A stretch of 64,000 nt of DNA from Parasutterella muris (GCF_009767915.1 NZ_WSRP01000008.1:1-64000); one strand, 5' to 3'. Shown: positions 28,583 through 38,234, counted from the stretch's first letter. A program made the numbers and translations. Notes: generated by a model from the sequence alone, not told the origin.

Positions 28583-29968
28583 ATGACTGAAAAAATTTCA
28601 CGCTCTATATTCAAGGCATATGACATCCGAGGCATTGTTGACAAGACACTTACCGAGGAGGCCTGCGAGCAGATCGGTCAGGCGCTTGGAACGCTTGCCC
28701 ATGAGAAAAAAGTTGAAAAAATTTGTGTCGGCAGAGACGGCAGACTCAGCGGCCCAAGGCTTCAGAAGGCTTTGATTAAAGGAATTCGCAAGGCCGGAGT
28801 CGGTGTTTATGACATCGGAGCGGTTCCAACACCGGTACTCTACTTCAGCACGGTTTACCTGAATACAGGAAGCGGCGTGGCGATTACCGGCAGTCACAAT
28901 CCTCCCGAGTACAACGGTCTGAAAATGATGCTTGCAGGCGAGACGCTCTTTGGAGACGGTATCGCTGCTTTATATGACCGCATCGTCAGCGGCGACCTCT
29001 ACACGGCTTTGAACGAAGGCTCTTACAAAGAAGTGGATGTTGTTCCCGCCTATATTGAAAAGATTCTTTCCGATGTAAAACTTTCCCGTCCGATCAAAGT
29101 CGCGGTGGATGCGGGCAACGGTATTGCCGGTCCTCTTGCGGTGAAACTCTTAACCAAGCTTGGCGCGGAAGTCACCGAAATGTTTACTAATGTAGACGGG
29201 AACTTCCCGAACCACCATCCGGATCCGTCCAAGCCCGAAAATCTGGTGGATCTTCAGGCTCAGCTTAAATCCGGAGACGAAGAGATCGGTGTTGCGTTTG
29301 ACGGAGACGGTGATCGTCTCGGTGTTGTAGCCAAAGACGGAGAAATCATTTTCCCGGATCGCCAGGCGATGCTCTTTGCGGGTGATATTCTTGCGCATAA
29401 GAAAGGCTCGGTTATTGTTCACGACGTTAAGTGCACACGAAACATCCGTCCGTTCGTGGAGTCAAGAGGCGGCGTCTGCGTGATGTCCAAGACCGGTCAC
29501 TCGCTGATTAAAGCGAAGATGAAAGAAGTGAATGCGGATTTCGCCGGTGAAATGAGCGGCCATATCTTCTTCCATGACCGCTGGCCCGGATTTGACGACG
29601 GTGTTTACGCCGCGACAAGACTGCTTGAAATCGTGACGCGTTTTGATGACGCGAATAAGCCGCTCAAAGATCTCCCGAACGCGGTTTCTACTCCGGAACT
29701 TCAGATTCCGACCGAAGAAGGCGAGAATTTCACGCTGGTTGAGAAACTCAGCAAGAACGCGAAGTTTGATGATGCGAAGGACATTATTCGTATCGACGGT
29801 ATTCGCGTTGAGTGGGATGACGGCTTCGCTTTAGCAAGACCGTCCAACACGACTCCGGTTGTTGTACTTCGTTTTGAGGCCGACACTAAGGAAGCGCTTG
29901 AACGCATCATGAAGCGCTTTAAAGAAGAGATTCTGAAAGTCGCTCCCACAGCGAAAATTCCTTTCTGA
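28583..29968 (+). CDS. Phosphomannomutase/phosphoglucomutase
   Basis: Alpha-D-phosphohexomutase of 461 residues (AlgC/ManB type). The phosphoserine loop is TGSHNPP with Ser104, the metal loop DGDGDR spans 240-245, the sugar loop is GEMSGH, and the phosphate-binding loop is RPSNTTP. It interconverts hexose 1- and 6-phosphates, supplying glucose 1-phosphate for GalU or mannose 1-phosphate. The ATG is preceded by AGGGAACATACAA. It starts the plus-strand unit with waaC, waaA and thiD. Confidence 0.93.
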   Translation: MTEKISRSIFKAYDIRGIVDKTLTEEACEQIGQALGTLAHEKKVEKICVGRDGRLSGPRLQKALIKGIRKAGVGVYDIGAVPTPVLYFSTVYLNTGSGVAITGSHNPPEYNGLKMMLAGETLFGDGIAALYDRIVSGDLYTALNEGSYKEVDVVPAYIEKILSDVKLSRPIKVAVDAGNGIAGPLAVKLLTKLGAEVTEMFTNVDGNFPNHHPDPSKPENLVDLQAQLKSGDEEIGVAFDGDGDRLGVVAKDGEIIFPDRQAMLFAGDILAHKKGSVIVHDVKCTRNIRPFVESRGGVCVMSKTGHSLIKAKMKEVNADFAGEMSGHIFFHDRWPGFDDGVYAATRLLEIVTRFDDANKPLKDLPNAVSTPELQIPTEEGENFTLVEKLSKNAKFDDAKDIIRIDGIRVEWDDGFALARPSNTTPVVVLRFEADTKEALERIMKRFKEEILKVAPTAKIPF

Positions 29969-29983
29969 TTTTCACGGCCGGTC

Positions 29984-30931
29984 ATGAAAATTCTGATTGT
30001 TAAGACAACCTCCATGGGAGATGTTGTTCATGCGGTACCCGTCATAGCGGATATCAGGAAGCATTTCCCGGAGGCGAAAATCGATTGGCTGGCCGAAGAT
30101 GTTTTTGCGGACATTCCCCGTTTGACGAAAGGAGTAGATGAGGTGCTCGTCTGCTCTGTTCGCAAATGGAAAAAAAGTTTGCTGAACTCAGAAACTCGAA
30201 AACAGATTTCCGCCTTAAAGTCCGCTTTAAGGCAAAAAAAATATGACTTAGTCATTGATCTGCAGGGCCTGATCAAAAGTGCTGTTCTGGCCTCCTGGAC
30301 TCATGCTCCGGTTGCCGGTTATGACCGATCATCGATTAAGGAGCCGCTGGCGAGCTTCTTTTATCACTCTAAATTCTCTGTCAGCCGACAGCTCTCCGCG
30401 GTAGAGCGGTGCCGCAGTCTGGCTGCCCTTGCGCTCGGTTACGAAATCCCGTCTGACGCTCCTCAGTTCCTGTTTCAGTTCACAGAACAGAAGAGTGAAG
30501 CGCCCTTTGTCGTTTTTTACTGCAACACAAGCCGAGAGACTAAGCTTTGGCCGGAAGATTACTGGATAGAGCTTGGCCGAATCATTTCCGAGCGCGGTTA
30601 TCGAATTCTTCTGCCTTGGGGTTCCGAAGCGGAAAAGTCGCGCGTTGAAAGAATCAGTCAGGGAATCGGCAGTACATCCTGCGTGCTTCCTAGGATGTCC
30701 ATCGGTGAGCTCATGAATAAAACTTCAGGTGCAAAAGCGGTTGTCGGATTGGATACCGGGATGACGCATCTGTCGTCCGCGATGGGTATTCCGACGGTAG
30801 GCATCTTTCGTGATTATCCGATAGAGCTCGTGCCGCTTATGGGAGAAGCGAAGAAGAAAGCGCTTGGCGGCGTTGGAAGCTGCCCGAGCATTGAGAAGGT
30901 GGCTGAAGCTTTTGAAGAGGTGCTGTCATGA
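29984..30931 (+). CDS. waaC: Lipopolysaccharide heptosyltransferase I
   Basis: GT9-family glycosyltransferase of 315 residues with an N-terminal VKTTSMGDVVHAVP motif and a C-terminal GLDTGMTHLSSAMG acceptor/nucleotide region. It adds the first L,D-heptose to Kdo2-lipid A at the inner face of the inner membrane, using the ADP-heptose made by the divergent operon. The start lies 15 bases after the mutase stop and the stop overlaps the waaA start (ATGA). Confidence 0.95.
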   Translation: MKILIVKTTSMGDVVHAVPVIADIRKHFPEAKIDWLAEDVFADIPRLTKGVDEVLVCSVRKWKKSLLNSETRKQISALKSALRQKKYDLVIDLQGLIKSAVLASWTHAPVAGYDRSSIKEPLASFFYHSKFSVSRQLSAVERCRSLAALALGYEIPSDAPQFLFQFTEQKSEAPFVVFYCNTSRETKLWPEDYWIELGRIISERGYRILLPWGSEAEKSRVERISQGIGSTSCVLPRMSIGELMNKTSGAKAVVGLDTGMTHLSSAMGIPTVGIFRDYPIELVPLMGEAKKKALGGVGSCPSIEKVAEAFEEVLS

Positions 30932-32283
30932 TGATTCCGCGTCCTGTTTACAGTGCGCTTTTGTATATAGCGGCGCCTTTTGCGATGTTTTATCTTTCCA
31001 AGCGCGCAAAGAAGCAGCCGGAGTATTCCGAGCATTGGGATGAGCGCTTTGGAACGGCCCATTATCCCCCGGTCACGCCGGGCCGCACGCGCATCTGGAT
31101 TCACGCGGTATCCGTGGGCGAGACAAGAGCGACATTTTCCCTTGTGGAAAGTATTCTCCGAAAGTGGCCTCAGGTTGACGTTTTATATACTCATATGACG
31201 CCGACCGGCAGAGAGGTTAGTAAACAATTCGGCAAGAAATTCGGCTCCCGCATTAGTCAGGTCTATCTGCCTTATGACACGCCGGCCGCGATGAGAAAAT
31301 TTATTCGTCAGACTCAGCCCTCGCTTTGTCTGCTGATGGAAACAGAGGTTTGGCCAAACCTGACATATACGGCAAAGCAGGCAGGGCTGCCTGTTGTGCT
31401 GGCAAACGCGCGCCTGTCTCAGCAGTCTTTAGATAAAGGTAAAAAGGTCGGCAGTCTGATTCGTGACGCGATGTCGCGTCTGACACTGACGCTTGCTCAA
31501 TCGGAAGAAGATGCGGCCAGACTGAAGGAAGCCGGATGCCGAGAGGTTAGAGTACTCGGCAATCTGAAATTTGATTACGAGCCCAATCCTGTACATGTGC
31601 GCACCGGACGAGAGATTAGAAAGCTCTCCGAGCGCAAAATTCTGACCTTTGCGAGTTCTCGCGATGGCGAGGAAGCAAGCATGCTTTCCGCGCTTAAGGA
31701 AGCGAAAGCGAACGGTCGGCTCAAAGACACGGTTTTCCTTTTGATTCCCCGTCATCCCCAGCGCTTTGGAGAGGTGCTGGAACTCATTCGAAAATCGGGC
31801 TTCACAGTAGAAAAACGGTCGGATATCCGTGACTGGAAAAAAGTTCTTTCACTGAGCGAAGGCCCGGACGTGGTGCTCGGTGACAGTATGGGAGAAATGG
31901 CCTTTTACTATGCGCTCTCAGACGTTGTCCTTATGGGCGGAAGCTTTGGAGACTACGGATCGCAAAGTGTGATTGAGCCCTGCGCCATTGGAGAGGCGGT
32001 GATTGTCGGTCCGAGCATTTATAACTTTAAGTACATTATCGAAAAGGCCCGTGAAGAGGGTGCGATTCTGAGCGTTCAGGATCTGGGTCAGGCTTTGCAG
32101 CGCGCTGACGAGCTTCTCTCGGACAGCGGTAAAGCGGCTTCGGTTGGCGCTGCGGCGGCCAAATTCGCGCAGGTCCAAAGAGGTGCGGCTGAGCGGACGA
32201 TCGCGGTGATCGATGAGCTTATGGCGCAGAAGAAAGATACGAATCTTAATAAATTCAATGCAGAAACAATGGAGAAGAAATGA
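30928..32283 (+). CDS. waaA: 3-deoxy-D-manno-octulosonic acid transferase
   Basis: GT30-family Kdo transferase of 451 residues. A hydrophobic N-terminal anchor is followed by HAVSVGET, METEVWPNL, the nucleotide-binding GDSMGEM region and GGSFGDYG. It transfers Kdo from CMP-Kdo to lipid IVA and so precedes WaaC in core assembly. Length is slightly above the usual 420-430, with a basic C-terminal tail. Two adjacent ATGs (30928 and 30931) are possible starts. Its stop overlaps the thiD start. Confidence 0.95.
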   Translation: MMIPRPVYSALLYIAAPFAMFYLSKRAKKQPEYSEHWDERFGTAHYPPVTPGRTRIWIHAVSVGETRATFSLVESILRKWPQVDVLYTHMTPTGREVSKQFGKKFGSRISQVYLPYDTPAAMRKFIRQTQPSLCLLMETEVWPNLTYTAKQAGLPVVLANARLSQQSLDKGKKVGSLIRDAMSRLTLTLAQSEEDAARLKEAGCREVRVLGNLKFDYEPNPVHVRTGREIRKLSERKILTFASSRDGEEASMLSALKEAKANGRLKDTVFLLIPRHPQRFGEVLELIRKSGFTVEKRSDIRDWKKVLSLSEGPDVVLGDSMGEMAFYYALSDVVLMGGSFGDYGSQSVIEPCAIGEAVIVGPSIYNFKYIIEKAREEGAILSVQDLGQALQRADELLSDSGKAASVGAAAAKFAQVQRGAAERTIAVIDELMAQKKDTNLNKFNAETMEKK

Positions 32284-33101
32284 TGCAGACTCAGCATCCT
32301 ACCGTTCTGACTATCGCAGGTGTTGACCCTTCAGGCGGCGCCGGTATTCTTGCTGATATTAAAACGATGAGCTCTCTTGGTGCCTATGCGACGGGTGTTG
32401 TCACAGCGGTGACTGCGCAGAACACCGTCGGAGTTCAAGGGGCGCTTCCGATCCCTACCGATTTTGTAGTGCGTCAAATTGATACGCTTTTTGAAGATGT
32501 CCACATTGACTCTGTAAAAATCGGGATGCTTTTTGATTCGAATCTGATTCGAGCGATTGCGGAACGTCTTCGTTACTGGAAGCCGCGCTTTATCGTCCTT
32601 GATCCGGTGATGGTGGCTAAGAGCGGCGATGCGCTGCTGACAAGAGAAGCGATTTCCACACTGAGAGAGGAACTTCTTCCGATTTCCACAATCATTACGC
32701 CGAATCTTCCGGAGGCGGCAGAGCTTCTTCAGGCGGTTGATATTACGGATGATGATCAGATGGAAGAGGCTGCCAATGATCTTTGGAAGATGAAGGGCTG
32801 CACCGGCTGGGTCTATCTCAAAGGCGGTCATCAGGAGAATGTGGATCATTCGATGGATTTGCTTTATGACGGTCGCCACATGATTCGCTACAGCGCTGAG
32901 AGAACGAATACGAAGAACACACACGGGACCGGCTGTGCGCTGTCTTCGGCATTAGCGGCGCTCCTTCCGGTTTCTTCCGATATTCCAATGGCGGCAAGAG
33001 AAGCCAAGCGTTACATTACTCAGGCGATCATTCATGCGGACGAACTGCACATCGGTCACGGTCACGGACCGGTGCATCATTTCTACGCTCAGTGGAGATA
33101 G
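32280..33101 (+). CDS. thiD: Hydroxymethylpyrimidine/phosphomethylpyrimidine kinase
   Basis: Ribokinase-fold kinase of 273 residues with the ThiD signature AGVDPSGGAGILADIKT near the N-terminus, TPNLPEAAEL, and the catalytic HGTGCALSSALAA. It phosphorylates HMP and HMP-P in thiamine synthesis. It is coupled to waaA by an ATGATG overlap with GGAG upstream, so it rides on the LPS operon. The location inside waaA leaves no room for a TPP riboswitch. No other thi gene is in the window. Confidence 0.95.
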   Translation: MMQTQHPTVLTIAGVDPSGGAGILADIKTMSSLGAYATGVVTAVTAQNTVGVQGALPIPTDFVVRQIDTLFEDVHIDSVKIGMLFDSNLIRAIAERLRYWKPRFIVLDPVMVAKSGDALLTREAISTLREELLPISTIITPNLPEAAELLQAVDITDDDQMEEAANDLWKMKGCTGWVYLKGGHQENVDHSMDLLYDGRHMIRYSAERTNTKNTHGTGCALSSALAALLPVSSDIPMAAREAKRYITQAIIHADELHIGHGHGPVHHFYAQWR

Positions 33102-33136
33102 TTTTACAAATAATTACATAGAAAAAGACTCTCGAC

Positions 33137-33165
33137 TTGCCGAAGTTGAATTTCGTGTGTAATAT
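33137..33165 (+). promoter_or_regulatory. Promoter of the tRNA-Met gene
   Basis: A -35 box TTGCCG and a -10 box TAATAT are separated by exactly 17 bases. The -10 box ends about 29 bases before the mature tRNA 5' end, a typical distance for a tRNA leader. Confidence 0.7.
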
Positions 33166-33194
33166 TCAACCTCCTAACGAAACAGCGTTAGCAC

Positions 33195-33271
33195 GGCGAA
33201 TTAGCTCAGTTGGTTAGAGCAGAGGAATCATAATCCTTGTGTCCGGGGTTCAAGTCCCTGATTCGCCACCA
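33195..33271 (+). tRNA. tRNA-Met (CAT)
   Basis: The 77 bases fold as a full cloverleaf. The acceptor GGCGAAT pairs perfectly with ATTCGCC, the D arm is GCTC/GAGC, and the anticodon stem GAGGA/TCCTT carries the loop ATCATAA with anticodon CAT. The T arm is CGGGG with TTCAAGT and CCCTG, and CCA is encoded. The G1-C72 pair argues for elongator rather than initiator Met. An Ile tRNA with modified CAU is less likely given the similarity to betaproteobacterial elongator Met. Confidence 0.95.
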
Positions 33272-33278
33272 GATACCC

Positions 33279-33312
33279 ATCCGAGAGCCAAAAAGCTCTC
33301 GGATATTTTTTT
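33279..33312 (+). terminator. Rho-independent terminator after tRNA-Met
   Basis: ATCCGAGAGC pairs with GCTCTCGGAT around CAAAAA, followed by ATTTTTTT. Confidence 0.85.
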
Positions 33313-33397
33313 GTCCGAACCAATAAATACGGGGCTTTTGCGGTTTTTCCCTGCTGTATCTCTACGACGCTTAACGGCCCCCAATGGGGTTTTATTG

Positions 33398-33448
33398 ACG
33401 TATAGATATACGTACAGCAAAACCAAGGGAAGTTTTATAGACGTACAG
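33398..33448. repeat. Palindrome and short direct repeat downstream of tRNA-Met
   Basis: ACGTATA-GA-TATACGT is a 7-bp inverted repeat (33398-33413). ACGTACAG occurs at 33410-33417 and again at 33441-33448, each within a GTTTTAT-GACGTA context. The 220 bases between the tRNA terminator and apaH otherwise hold no gene I can support. They could be a remnant of an old tRNA-targeted insertion or simply a regulatory site. Confidence 0.35.
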
Positions 33449-33531
33449 AAGACCGATATTTTGTTTTTAGGGCGCTAGGCAAAACCGGATCAGACCGGGT
33501 ATGAGCGCGCCGACACTTATCGGAGAATGGA

Positions 33532-34344
33532 TTGAAAACTTTTGCAATCGGAGATGTTCACGGCTGTTTTGATACGCTGAACCTGCTGCTCGAGAAGCTG
33601 CCTGTTCAGCGTCGTCTTATTTTCATCGGCGATATCATCAATCGCGGTCCGAAGTCTTTGGAGACGATCCGGGCCGTGATGCGCATGAAGAACGCCGAAT
33701 GCCTGCTCGGTAATCACGAACTGCATTTCCTTGCGGTCTGCGCAGGTCAAAGAAAACTTTCTCCAAGCGATACGCTTGACCCGATTCTTCAGGCCCCGGA
33801 TTTGGATGAAATCATCGATTGGCTTCGTCACCGCCCGATGGCGCTCTACGACAAGGGTTTCCTCTGCGTTCATGCCGCAGTGCATCATTCATGGAGCGTG
33901 AAGGACTGTCTGAAGCAGGCTTCCAGAGTTGAGGAGTTCCTTCGCTCCGATAAGTGGGAAGCTGAAATCGGTCAAATTTTCGGTAAACAGCAGTGGGAGA
34001 AGGGTCTGAAGGGACTTGATCGGCTCAGAGCGATCGTGAATGTGCTGACGCGTACGCGTTATCTGAATGAAGACGGTACGATGGATTTCAGTCAGAAACT
34101 TTCACCGGGAGACACGCCGGCGCAGTTCATTCCCTGGTTTAACTACCCCGGCCGCAAAACCGAAAAAGATCCAATCGTCTTCGGGCACTGGTCGACTTTG
34201 GGGGAGACCGACTGCCCCAATATTTATCCGCTGGATACCGGATGCCTCTGGGGCGGGAGCCTTAGCGCGATGAAACTTTCAAAGCATCCCATATACATCC
34301 GGGAGAAGGCGCCGCTCTACCGCTCTCCTAAGTCGGAAGTGTAA
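33532..34344 (+). CDS. apaH: Symmetrical bis(5'-nucleosyl)-tetraphosphatase
   Basis: Metallophosphatase of 270 residues with GDVHGC (7-12), GDIINRGP, GNHE and a later FGHWSTLGE motif, the ApaH pattern. It splits Ap4A into two ADP and controls this alarmone and Np4-capped RNA. The start is a TTG with GGAG six bases ahead. An ATG six bases upstream in another frame runs straight into TGA, so TTG is preferred. In enterobacteria apaH ends the lptD-surA-pdxA-rsmA operon, but here it is about 11 kb from rsmA. Confidence 0.94.
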   Translation: MKTFAIGDVHGCFDTLNLLLEKLPVQRRLIFIGDIINRGPKSLETIRAVMRMKNAECLLGNHELHFLAVCAGQRKLSPSDTLDPILQAPDLDEIIDWLRHRPMALYDKGFLCVHAAVHHSWSVKDCLKQASRVEEFLRSDKWEAEIGQIFGKQQWEKGLKGLDRLRAIVNVLTRTRYLNEDGTMDFSQKLSPGDTPAQFIPWFNYPGRKTEKDPIVFGHWSTLGETDCPNIYPLDTGCLWGGSLSAMKLSKHPIYIREKAPLYRSPKSEV

Positions 34345-34381
34345 TAATTTCTTTAAGAATCTTTGCGTTAGAATAGCCGTC

Positions 34382-34415
34382 CTCATAGAATTTCATTTCT
34401 ATGAGTGCGTCTTTT
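34382..34415 (+). terminator. Rho-independent terminator after apaH
   Basis: CTCATAGAA pairs with TTCTATGAG around TTTCAT, followed by TGCGTCTTTTT. Confidence 0.65.
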
Positions 34416-34461
34416 TGTACGCATAACTTATTTTTATTTCTACCGCCACCGGACATAAACC

Positions 34462-35787
34462 GTGAACGCGAAAAAAATTTATTTAAAGACTTTTGGCTGC
34501 CAGATGAATGAATATGATTCCGGCAAAATCGCTGACATCGCCAAAGCAGCACAGGGCTATCAGGTTACAGACAACATCGAAGAAGCGGACCTGATTGTTT
34601 TCAACACATGCTCCATTCGAGAAAAAGCTCAGGAGAAAGTTTTCTCAGATCTTGGACGCGCCCGTGAAATCAAAAAATTAAAACCCGGGCTGAAAATTGC
34701 CGTCGGAGGGTGTGTTGCAAGCCAGGAAGGCGGGAACATCATTCGTCGCGCGCCTTATGTGGACGTCGTTTTCGGACCTCAGACCCTGCACCGCCTGCCG
34801 GAACTTCTGAAAAAGAATGAACAGGAGCATCGTCCTCAGGTAGACATCAGTTTCCCGGAAATCGAAAAATTTGACCATCTGCCCGCACCGACTTCGGAAG
34901 CGGCCACTGCGTTTGTCTCCATCATGGAAGGCTGCAGCAAATACTGTTCCTACTGCGTCGTGCCTTATACCCGCGGTGAAGAGTTCTCACGTCCTCTCGA
35001 AGACGTTCTGCTTGAAGTCGCGCAGCTGGCAGAGCAAGGCGTCAAAGAAGTGACGCTTCTCGGACAGAATGTGAACGCCTACCGCGGAGAAGGTCCCGAC
35101 GGAGAGATCGTCGACTTTGCCCTGCTTCTTGAGTACGTCTCGGAAATTGAGGGTATTGAACGAATCCGCTATACCACTTCTCATCCGAAAGAATTCACGA
35201 ATCGCCTTGTCGAGGCTTACGCAAAGCTTCCTAAATTGGCCAATCACGTGCATCTGCCGGTGCAGGCAGGCAGCGACCGTGTGCTTGCCGGTATGAAACG
35301 CGGCTATACCATCCTTGAATACAAGTCGATTGTGCGCAAGCTCCGCGCGGTGCGCCCCGACATTAGTATCGCGACAGACTTCATTGTCGGCTTCCCCAAT
35401 GAGACAGAGGAAGATTTTGAGAAAACAATGAAGCTCATTCAGGACGTCAAATTCGACGCAAGCTTCTCGTTTGTTTACTCCAAGCGCCCGGGAACACCTG
35501 CGGCCGACATGCCGGATGACACGCCGCAGTCCGTTAAATTGGAACGCCTGCAGCGCCTTCAGGCTCTGAATACTGAACATGCTCAGGAAATTTCTCAGAA
35601 AATGGTTGGTACGGTCCAAAGATGTCTGGTGGTGGGCGCGGCAAAAAGAGGTGAAGGAAAACTGTCTGCACGCACCGACAATAATCGTATCGTTACTTTT
35701 AATGGGCAGCCAAACCTCATCGGGCAAATGATTAATCTGAAAATTACAGATGTATATCCCCACACGCTTGGAGGCGAGATTATTTGA
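34462..35787 (+). CDS. miaB: tRNA-2-methylthio-N6-dimethylallyladenosine synthase
   Basis: Radical-SAM methylthiotransferase of 441 residues that adds a methylthio group to i6A37 of tRNAs. The N-terminal cluster uses Cys13, Cys50 and Cys84, the radical-SAM motif is CSKYCSYC (Cys158, 162, 165), and a TRAM domain ends the protein. The start is GTG with only a weak CCGGA ahead, but homology to the [14 protein letters not shown] start supports it. It opens the miaB-phoH-ybeY-corC-lnt cluster, and its TGA overlaps the phoH ATG. Confidence 0.96.
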   Translation: MNAKKIYLKTFGCQMNEYDSGKIADIAKAAQGYQVTDNIEEADLIVFNTCSIREKAQEKVFSDLGRAREIKKLKPGLKIAVGGCVASQEGGNIIRRAPYVDVVFGPQTLHRLPELLKKNEQEHRPQVDISFPEIEKFDHLPAPTSEAATAFVSIMEGCSKYCSYCVVPYTRGEEFSRPLEDVLLEVAQLAEQGVKEVTLLGQNVNAYRGEGPDGEIVDFALLLEYVSEIEGIERIRYTTSHPKEFTNRLVEAYAKLPKLANHVHLPVQAGSDRVLAGMKRGYTILEYKSIVRKLRAVRPDISIATDFIVGFPNETEEDFEKTMKLIQDVKFDASFSFVYSKRPGTPAADMPDDTPQSVKLERLQRLQALNTEHAQEISQKMVGTVQRCLVVGAAKRGEGKLSARTDNNRIVTFNGQPNLIGQMINLKITDVYPHTLGGEII

Positions 35788-36791
35788 TGCCGGATAAAGC
35801 ACAAAAGGATGTTGGAACGTCCTTAAACCTGTCCCTTCAGATTACGAACAGCGATTTGGCGAGCTTAGTCGGTCCGCTGGATTCAAACCTAACGCAGCTG
35901 GAAACTTTCCTAAATGTGGAAATTTCGCGCAGAGGCGCGCATTTTCAGATTCGGGGAGAAACCGCAGCTGCGCGCAAAGCGCTTAAAGCGCTTTCGGACC
36001 TGGCCGCTTTTGCCGAAAAAAAGAATTCAGATCTGACAACCGAAGATATTCAGCTGTACTTAGTCGGTCAGAAGGATGCGCCTGAAGAAGTTCAGGCCGA
36101 AGAGCCGGTGCCCGAGCTTAGGACAAACCGTAAGGGCCTGCAGGGTAGAACACCGATGCAGCGCAACTATATCCGCAGTATTATCGGACACGACATCTCT
36201 TTTGGCGTCGGGCCGGCCGGCACAGGCAAGACCTACTTAGCGGTTGCCGCCGCGGTCAGCGCTTTTGAGAAGGGAGAGGTCGAGCGTATTGTTCTGACTC
36301 GTCCCGCGGTCGAAGCCGGCGAAAAACTCGGATTTCTCCCGGGCGATTTAAGTCAGAAGGTTGACCCGTACCTGCGTCCGCTCTATGACGCGCTTTTCGA
36401 TTTGCTCGGAACCGAAAAAACTCAGCGGCTTCTCGAAAAGCAAAAGATCGAGATTGCGCCTCTCGCATATATGCGAGGCAGAACGTTAAACTCTTCTTTT
36501 GTGATCCTTGATGAGGCTCAGAACACAACGCCGGAACAAATGAAGATGTTCCTCACGCGTATCGGTTTCGGCTCTAAGGCCGTTATCACAGGAGATGCGT
36601 CGCAGATTGACCTTCCGCGCGGACAGCGCAGCGGATTGGTTGAGGCAGCCAATATCCTTAACGGAGTTCGGGGCATATCGATCACATACTTTACGGCTGC
36701 TGACGTCGTGCGCCATCCGTTGGTTGCCCGTATTGTCGAAGCATATGAAAAAGCAGAGAAACGGGAGTATCAGAATGGAAAAAACAACTGA
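35787..36791 (+). CDS. phoH: PhoH-family ATPase
   Basis: PhoH-like protein of 334 residues with a nucleic-acid-binding N-terminal region, Walker A GPAGTGKT (142-149) and Walker B VILDEAQNTT. It probably acts as an RNA-linked ATPase with its partner YbeY. The ATG overlaps the miaB stop (TGATG). An in-frame TTG three bases earlier is the alternative start. The next gene begins inside its last 17 bases. Confidence 0.93.
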   Translation: MPDKAQKDVGTSLNLSLQITNSDLASLVGPLDSNLTQLETFLNVEISRRGAHFQIRGETAAARKALKALSDLAAFAEKKNSDLTTEDIQLYLVGQKDAPEEVQAEEPVPELRTNRKGLQGRTPMQRNYIRSIIGHDISFGVGPAGTGKTYLAVAAAVSAFEKGEVERIVLTRPAVEAGEKLGFLPGDLSQKVDPYLRPLYDALFDLLGTEKTQRLLEKQKIEIAPLAYMRGRTLNSSFVILDEAQNTTPEQMKMFLTRIGFGSKAVITGDASQIDLPRGQRSGLVEAANILNGVRGISITYFTAADVVRHPLVARIVEAYEKAEKREYQNGKNN

Positions 36792-37335
36792 TCAGGTTCT
36801 GAACAGAGAAGCTGAAGAAGATCCAGAATTGGCGGAGGCGCTTGCGGAAATCGAATCCGAAGGCCCTCAGGACGGAGAACTTTTAATCCATTTGCAGGAA
36901 GAGGAAGACGAAGCGCTCGAAATTCCCGCCAAAGAGAATATTGAGCACTGGATTCGCACAGCCGCGCAGGGCCTGCCCGGGGAGCTGACGATCCGCTTTG
37001 TCGATGCGGAAGAGGGACTTGAGCTGAACAAGAGTTTCCGCGGCAAAGAAAAACCCACAAACGTTCTGACTTTCGTCTACTGCACAAATCCGATCATGGC
37101 AGATATCGCGATCTGTCTTCCGGTTCTGGTGCGTGAGGCGGCCGAACAGAACAAGTCGCTTGAAGAGCATTTGGCGCATTTAGTGGTGCACGGAGTCCTC
37201 CACGCCCGAGGTTACGATCATATCGAACAGGACGAGGCCGAGGAGATGGAACAGCTCGAGACTGATATTCTGAACAATCTCGGTTATGATCTTCCTTACC
37301 CCGATCGGAATTATGTGCCGCGAGAGCTGCGTTAG
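36775..37335 (+). CDS. ybeY: Endoribonuclease YbeY
   Basis: Single-strand-specific metallo-endoribonuclease of 186 residues for 16S rRNA 3' maturation and ribosome quality control. The zinc motif is HGVLHARGYDH (His139, His143, His149) and the RGKEKPTNVLTF block is intact. An acidic N-terminal extension of about 35-50 residues precedes the core compared with E. coli (155 residues). GGGAG lies before the ATG, which sits inside phoH. The order phoH-ybeY-corC is conserved. Confidence 0.95.
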   Translation: MEKTTDQVLNREAEEDPELAEALAEIESEGPQDGELLIHLQEEEDEALEIPAKENIEHWIRTAAQGLPGELTIRFVDAEEGLELNKSFRGKEKPTNVLTFVYCTNPIMADIAICLPVLVREAAEQNKSLEEHLAHLVVHGVLHARGYDHIEQDEAEEMEQLETDILNNLGYDLPYPDRNYVPRELR

Positions 37336-37364
37336 ATCGCTGAAACTTTTTAAGAAACCGTTTT

Positions 37365-38222
37365 ATGTCAGACAATCCGGAAGAAAGTAAAAAGAATTTT
37401 TTTGAGAAACTTTCTGAGAAATTTTTCCATGAAGATGCGCCTGAAAATACTCAGGAGCTCCTTGACGACCTTCATCAGGCCCATGACAAGAAAATCCTGA
37501 CCGATGACGCCATGCTTATGATCGAGGGCGTTATCCGAGTTCATGAGCTTCGCGCCGAGGATTTGATGATCCCGAGAGCGCAGATGACGGTGATCAATAT
37601 TTCGGAAGACTCGCAGAGTTGGATTAAAGACGTAGTCAAAGCCGGACATTCGCGCTTTCCTGTGGTCGACGGAGATAAAGACAACGTGCTCGGTATTCTT
37701 TTGGCTAAGGATCTGCTTCGCTTGTTTGTGAATCCGCAGTATCAGATTCGAGAGCATCTCAGACAGCCGGTTTATGTGCCGGAATCAAAGCCCGCAGACG
37801 TGCTTTTGAAAGAATTCCGCCTGAAAAGAAACCATATGGCGCTCGTGGTCGATGAGTTCGGTTCCATCTCCGGCTTGATTACGATTGAAGATGTGCTTGA
37901 GGAGATTGTCGGCGAGATTGATGACGAGTACGACACGGACAAGTCCGCAAGCGACATTGTCTCTGTCGGAGGAAATCACTGGAGAGTTAAAGCCGCAACG
38001 CGGATTGATGACTTTAACCGCGTCTTTGGTACGCATTTCTCTGATGATAAGTACGACAGTGTCGGCGGTCTGATCAGCGATGAACTTGAGCATGTTCCGC
38101 ACGCAGGTGAATTTGTGGATCTCGACGGCTATCGGTTCAAAGTCACGAAAGCAGTCGCGCGGCAGGTTCAGATGCTGAATGTTGAAAAACTTGCGGAACC
38201 GGCACCGGTGGAACCAAACTAA
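37365..38222 (+). CDS. corC: CorC/YbeX-family CBS domain protein
   Basis: Cytoplasmic protein of 285 residues with a pair of CBS domains (about 65-190, with MIPRAQMTVI and VVDEFGSISGLITIEDVLEEIVGEI) and a C-terminal CorC_HlyC domain. There is no membrane segment, which distinguishes it from the larger membrane CNNM-like members. It is linked to magnesium/cobalt efflux and to ribosome maturation with YbeY. A terminator-like hairpin lies just after its stop, before lnt. Confidence 0.92.
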   Translation: MSDNPEESKKNFFEKLSEKFFHEDAPENTQELLDDLHQAHDKKILTDDAMLMIEGVIRVHELRAEDLMIPRAQMTVINISEDSQSWIKDVVKAGHSRFPVVDGDKDNVLGILLAKDLLRLFVNPQYQIREHLRQPVYVPESKPADVLLKEFRLKRNHMALVVDEFGSISGLITIEDVLEEIVGEIDDEYDTDKSASDIVSVGGNHWRVKAATRIDDFNRVFGTHFSDDKYDSVGGLISDELEHVPHAGEFVDLDGYRFKVTKAVARQVQMLNVEKLAEPAPVEPN

Positions 38223-38234
38223 TTTTGATAACAG

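Noticed and set aside
32200-32290. TPP riboswitch ahead of thiD
   Set aside because: thiD starts inside the waaA stop codon and there is no untranslated leader to hold one.
33239-33478. Short frame beginning MSGVQVPDSPP over the tRNA 3' half
   Set aside because: This peptide is the usual artefact of translating a tRNA 3' end, and the rest has no similarity I can support.
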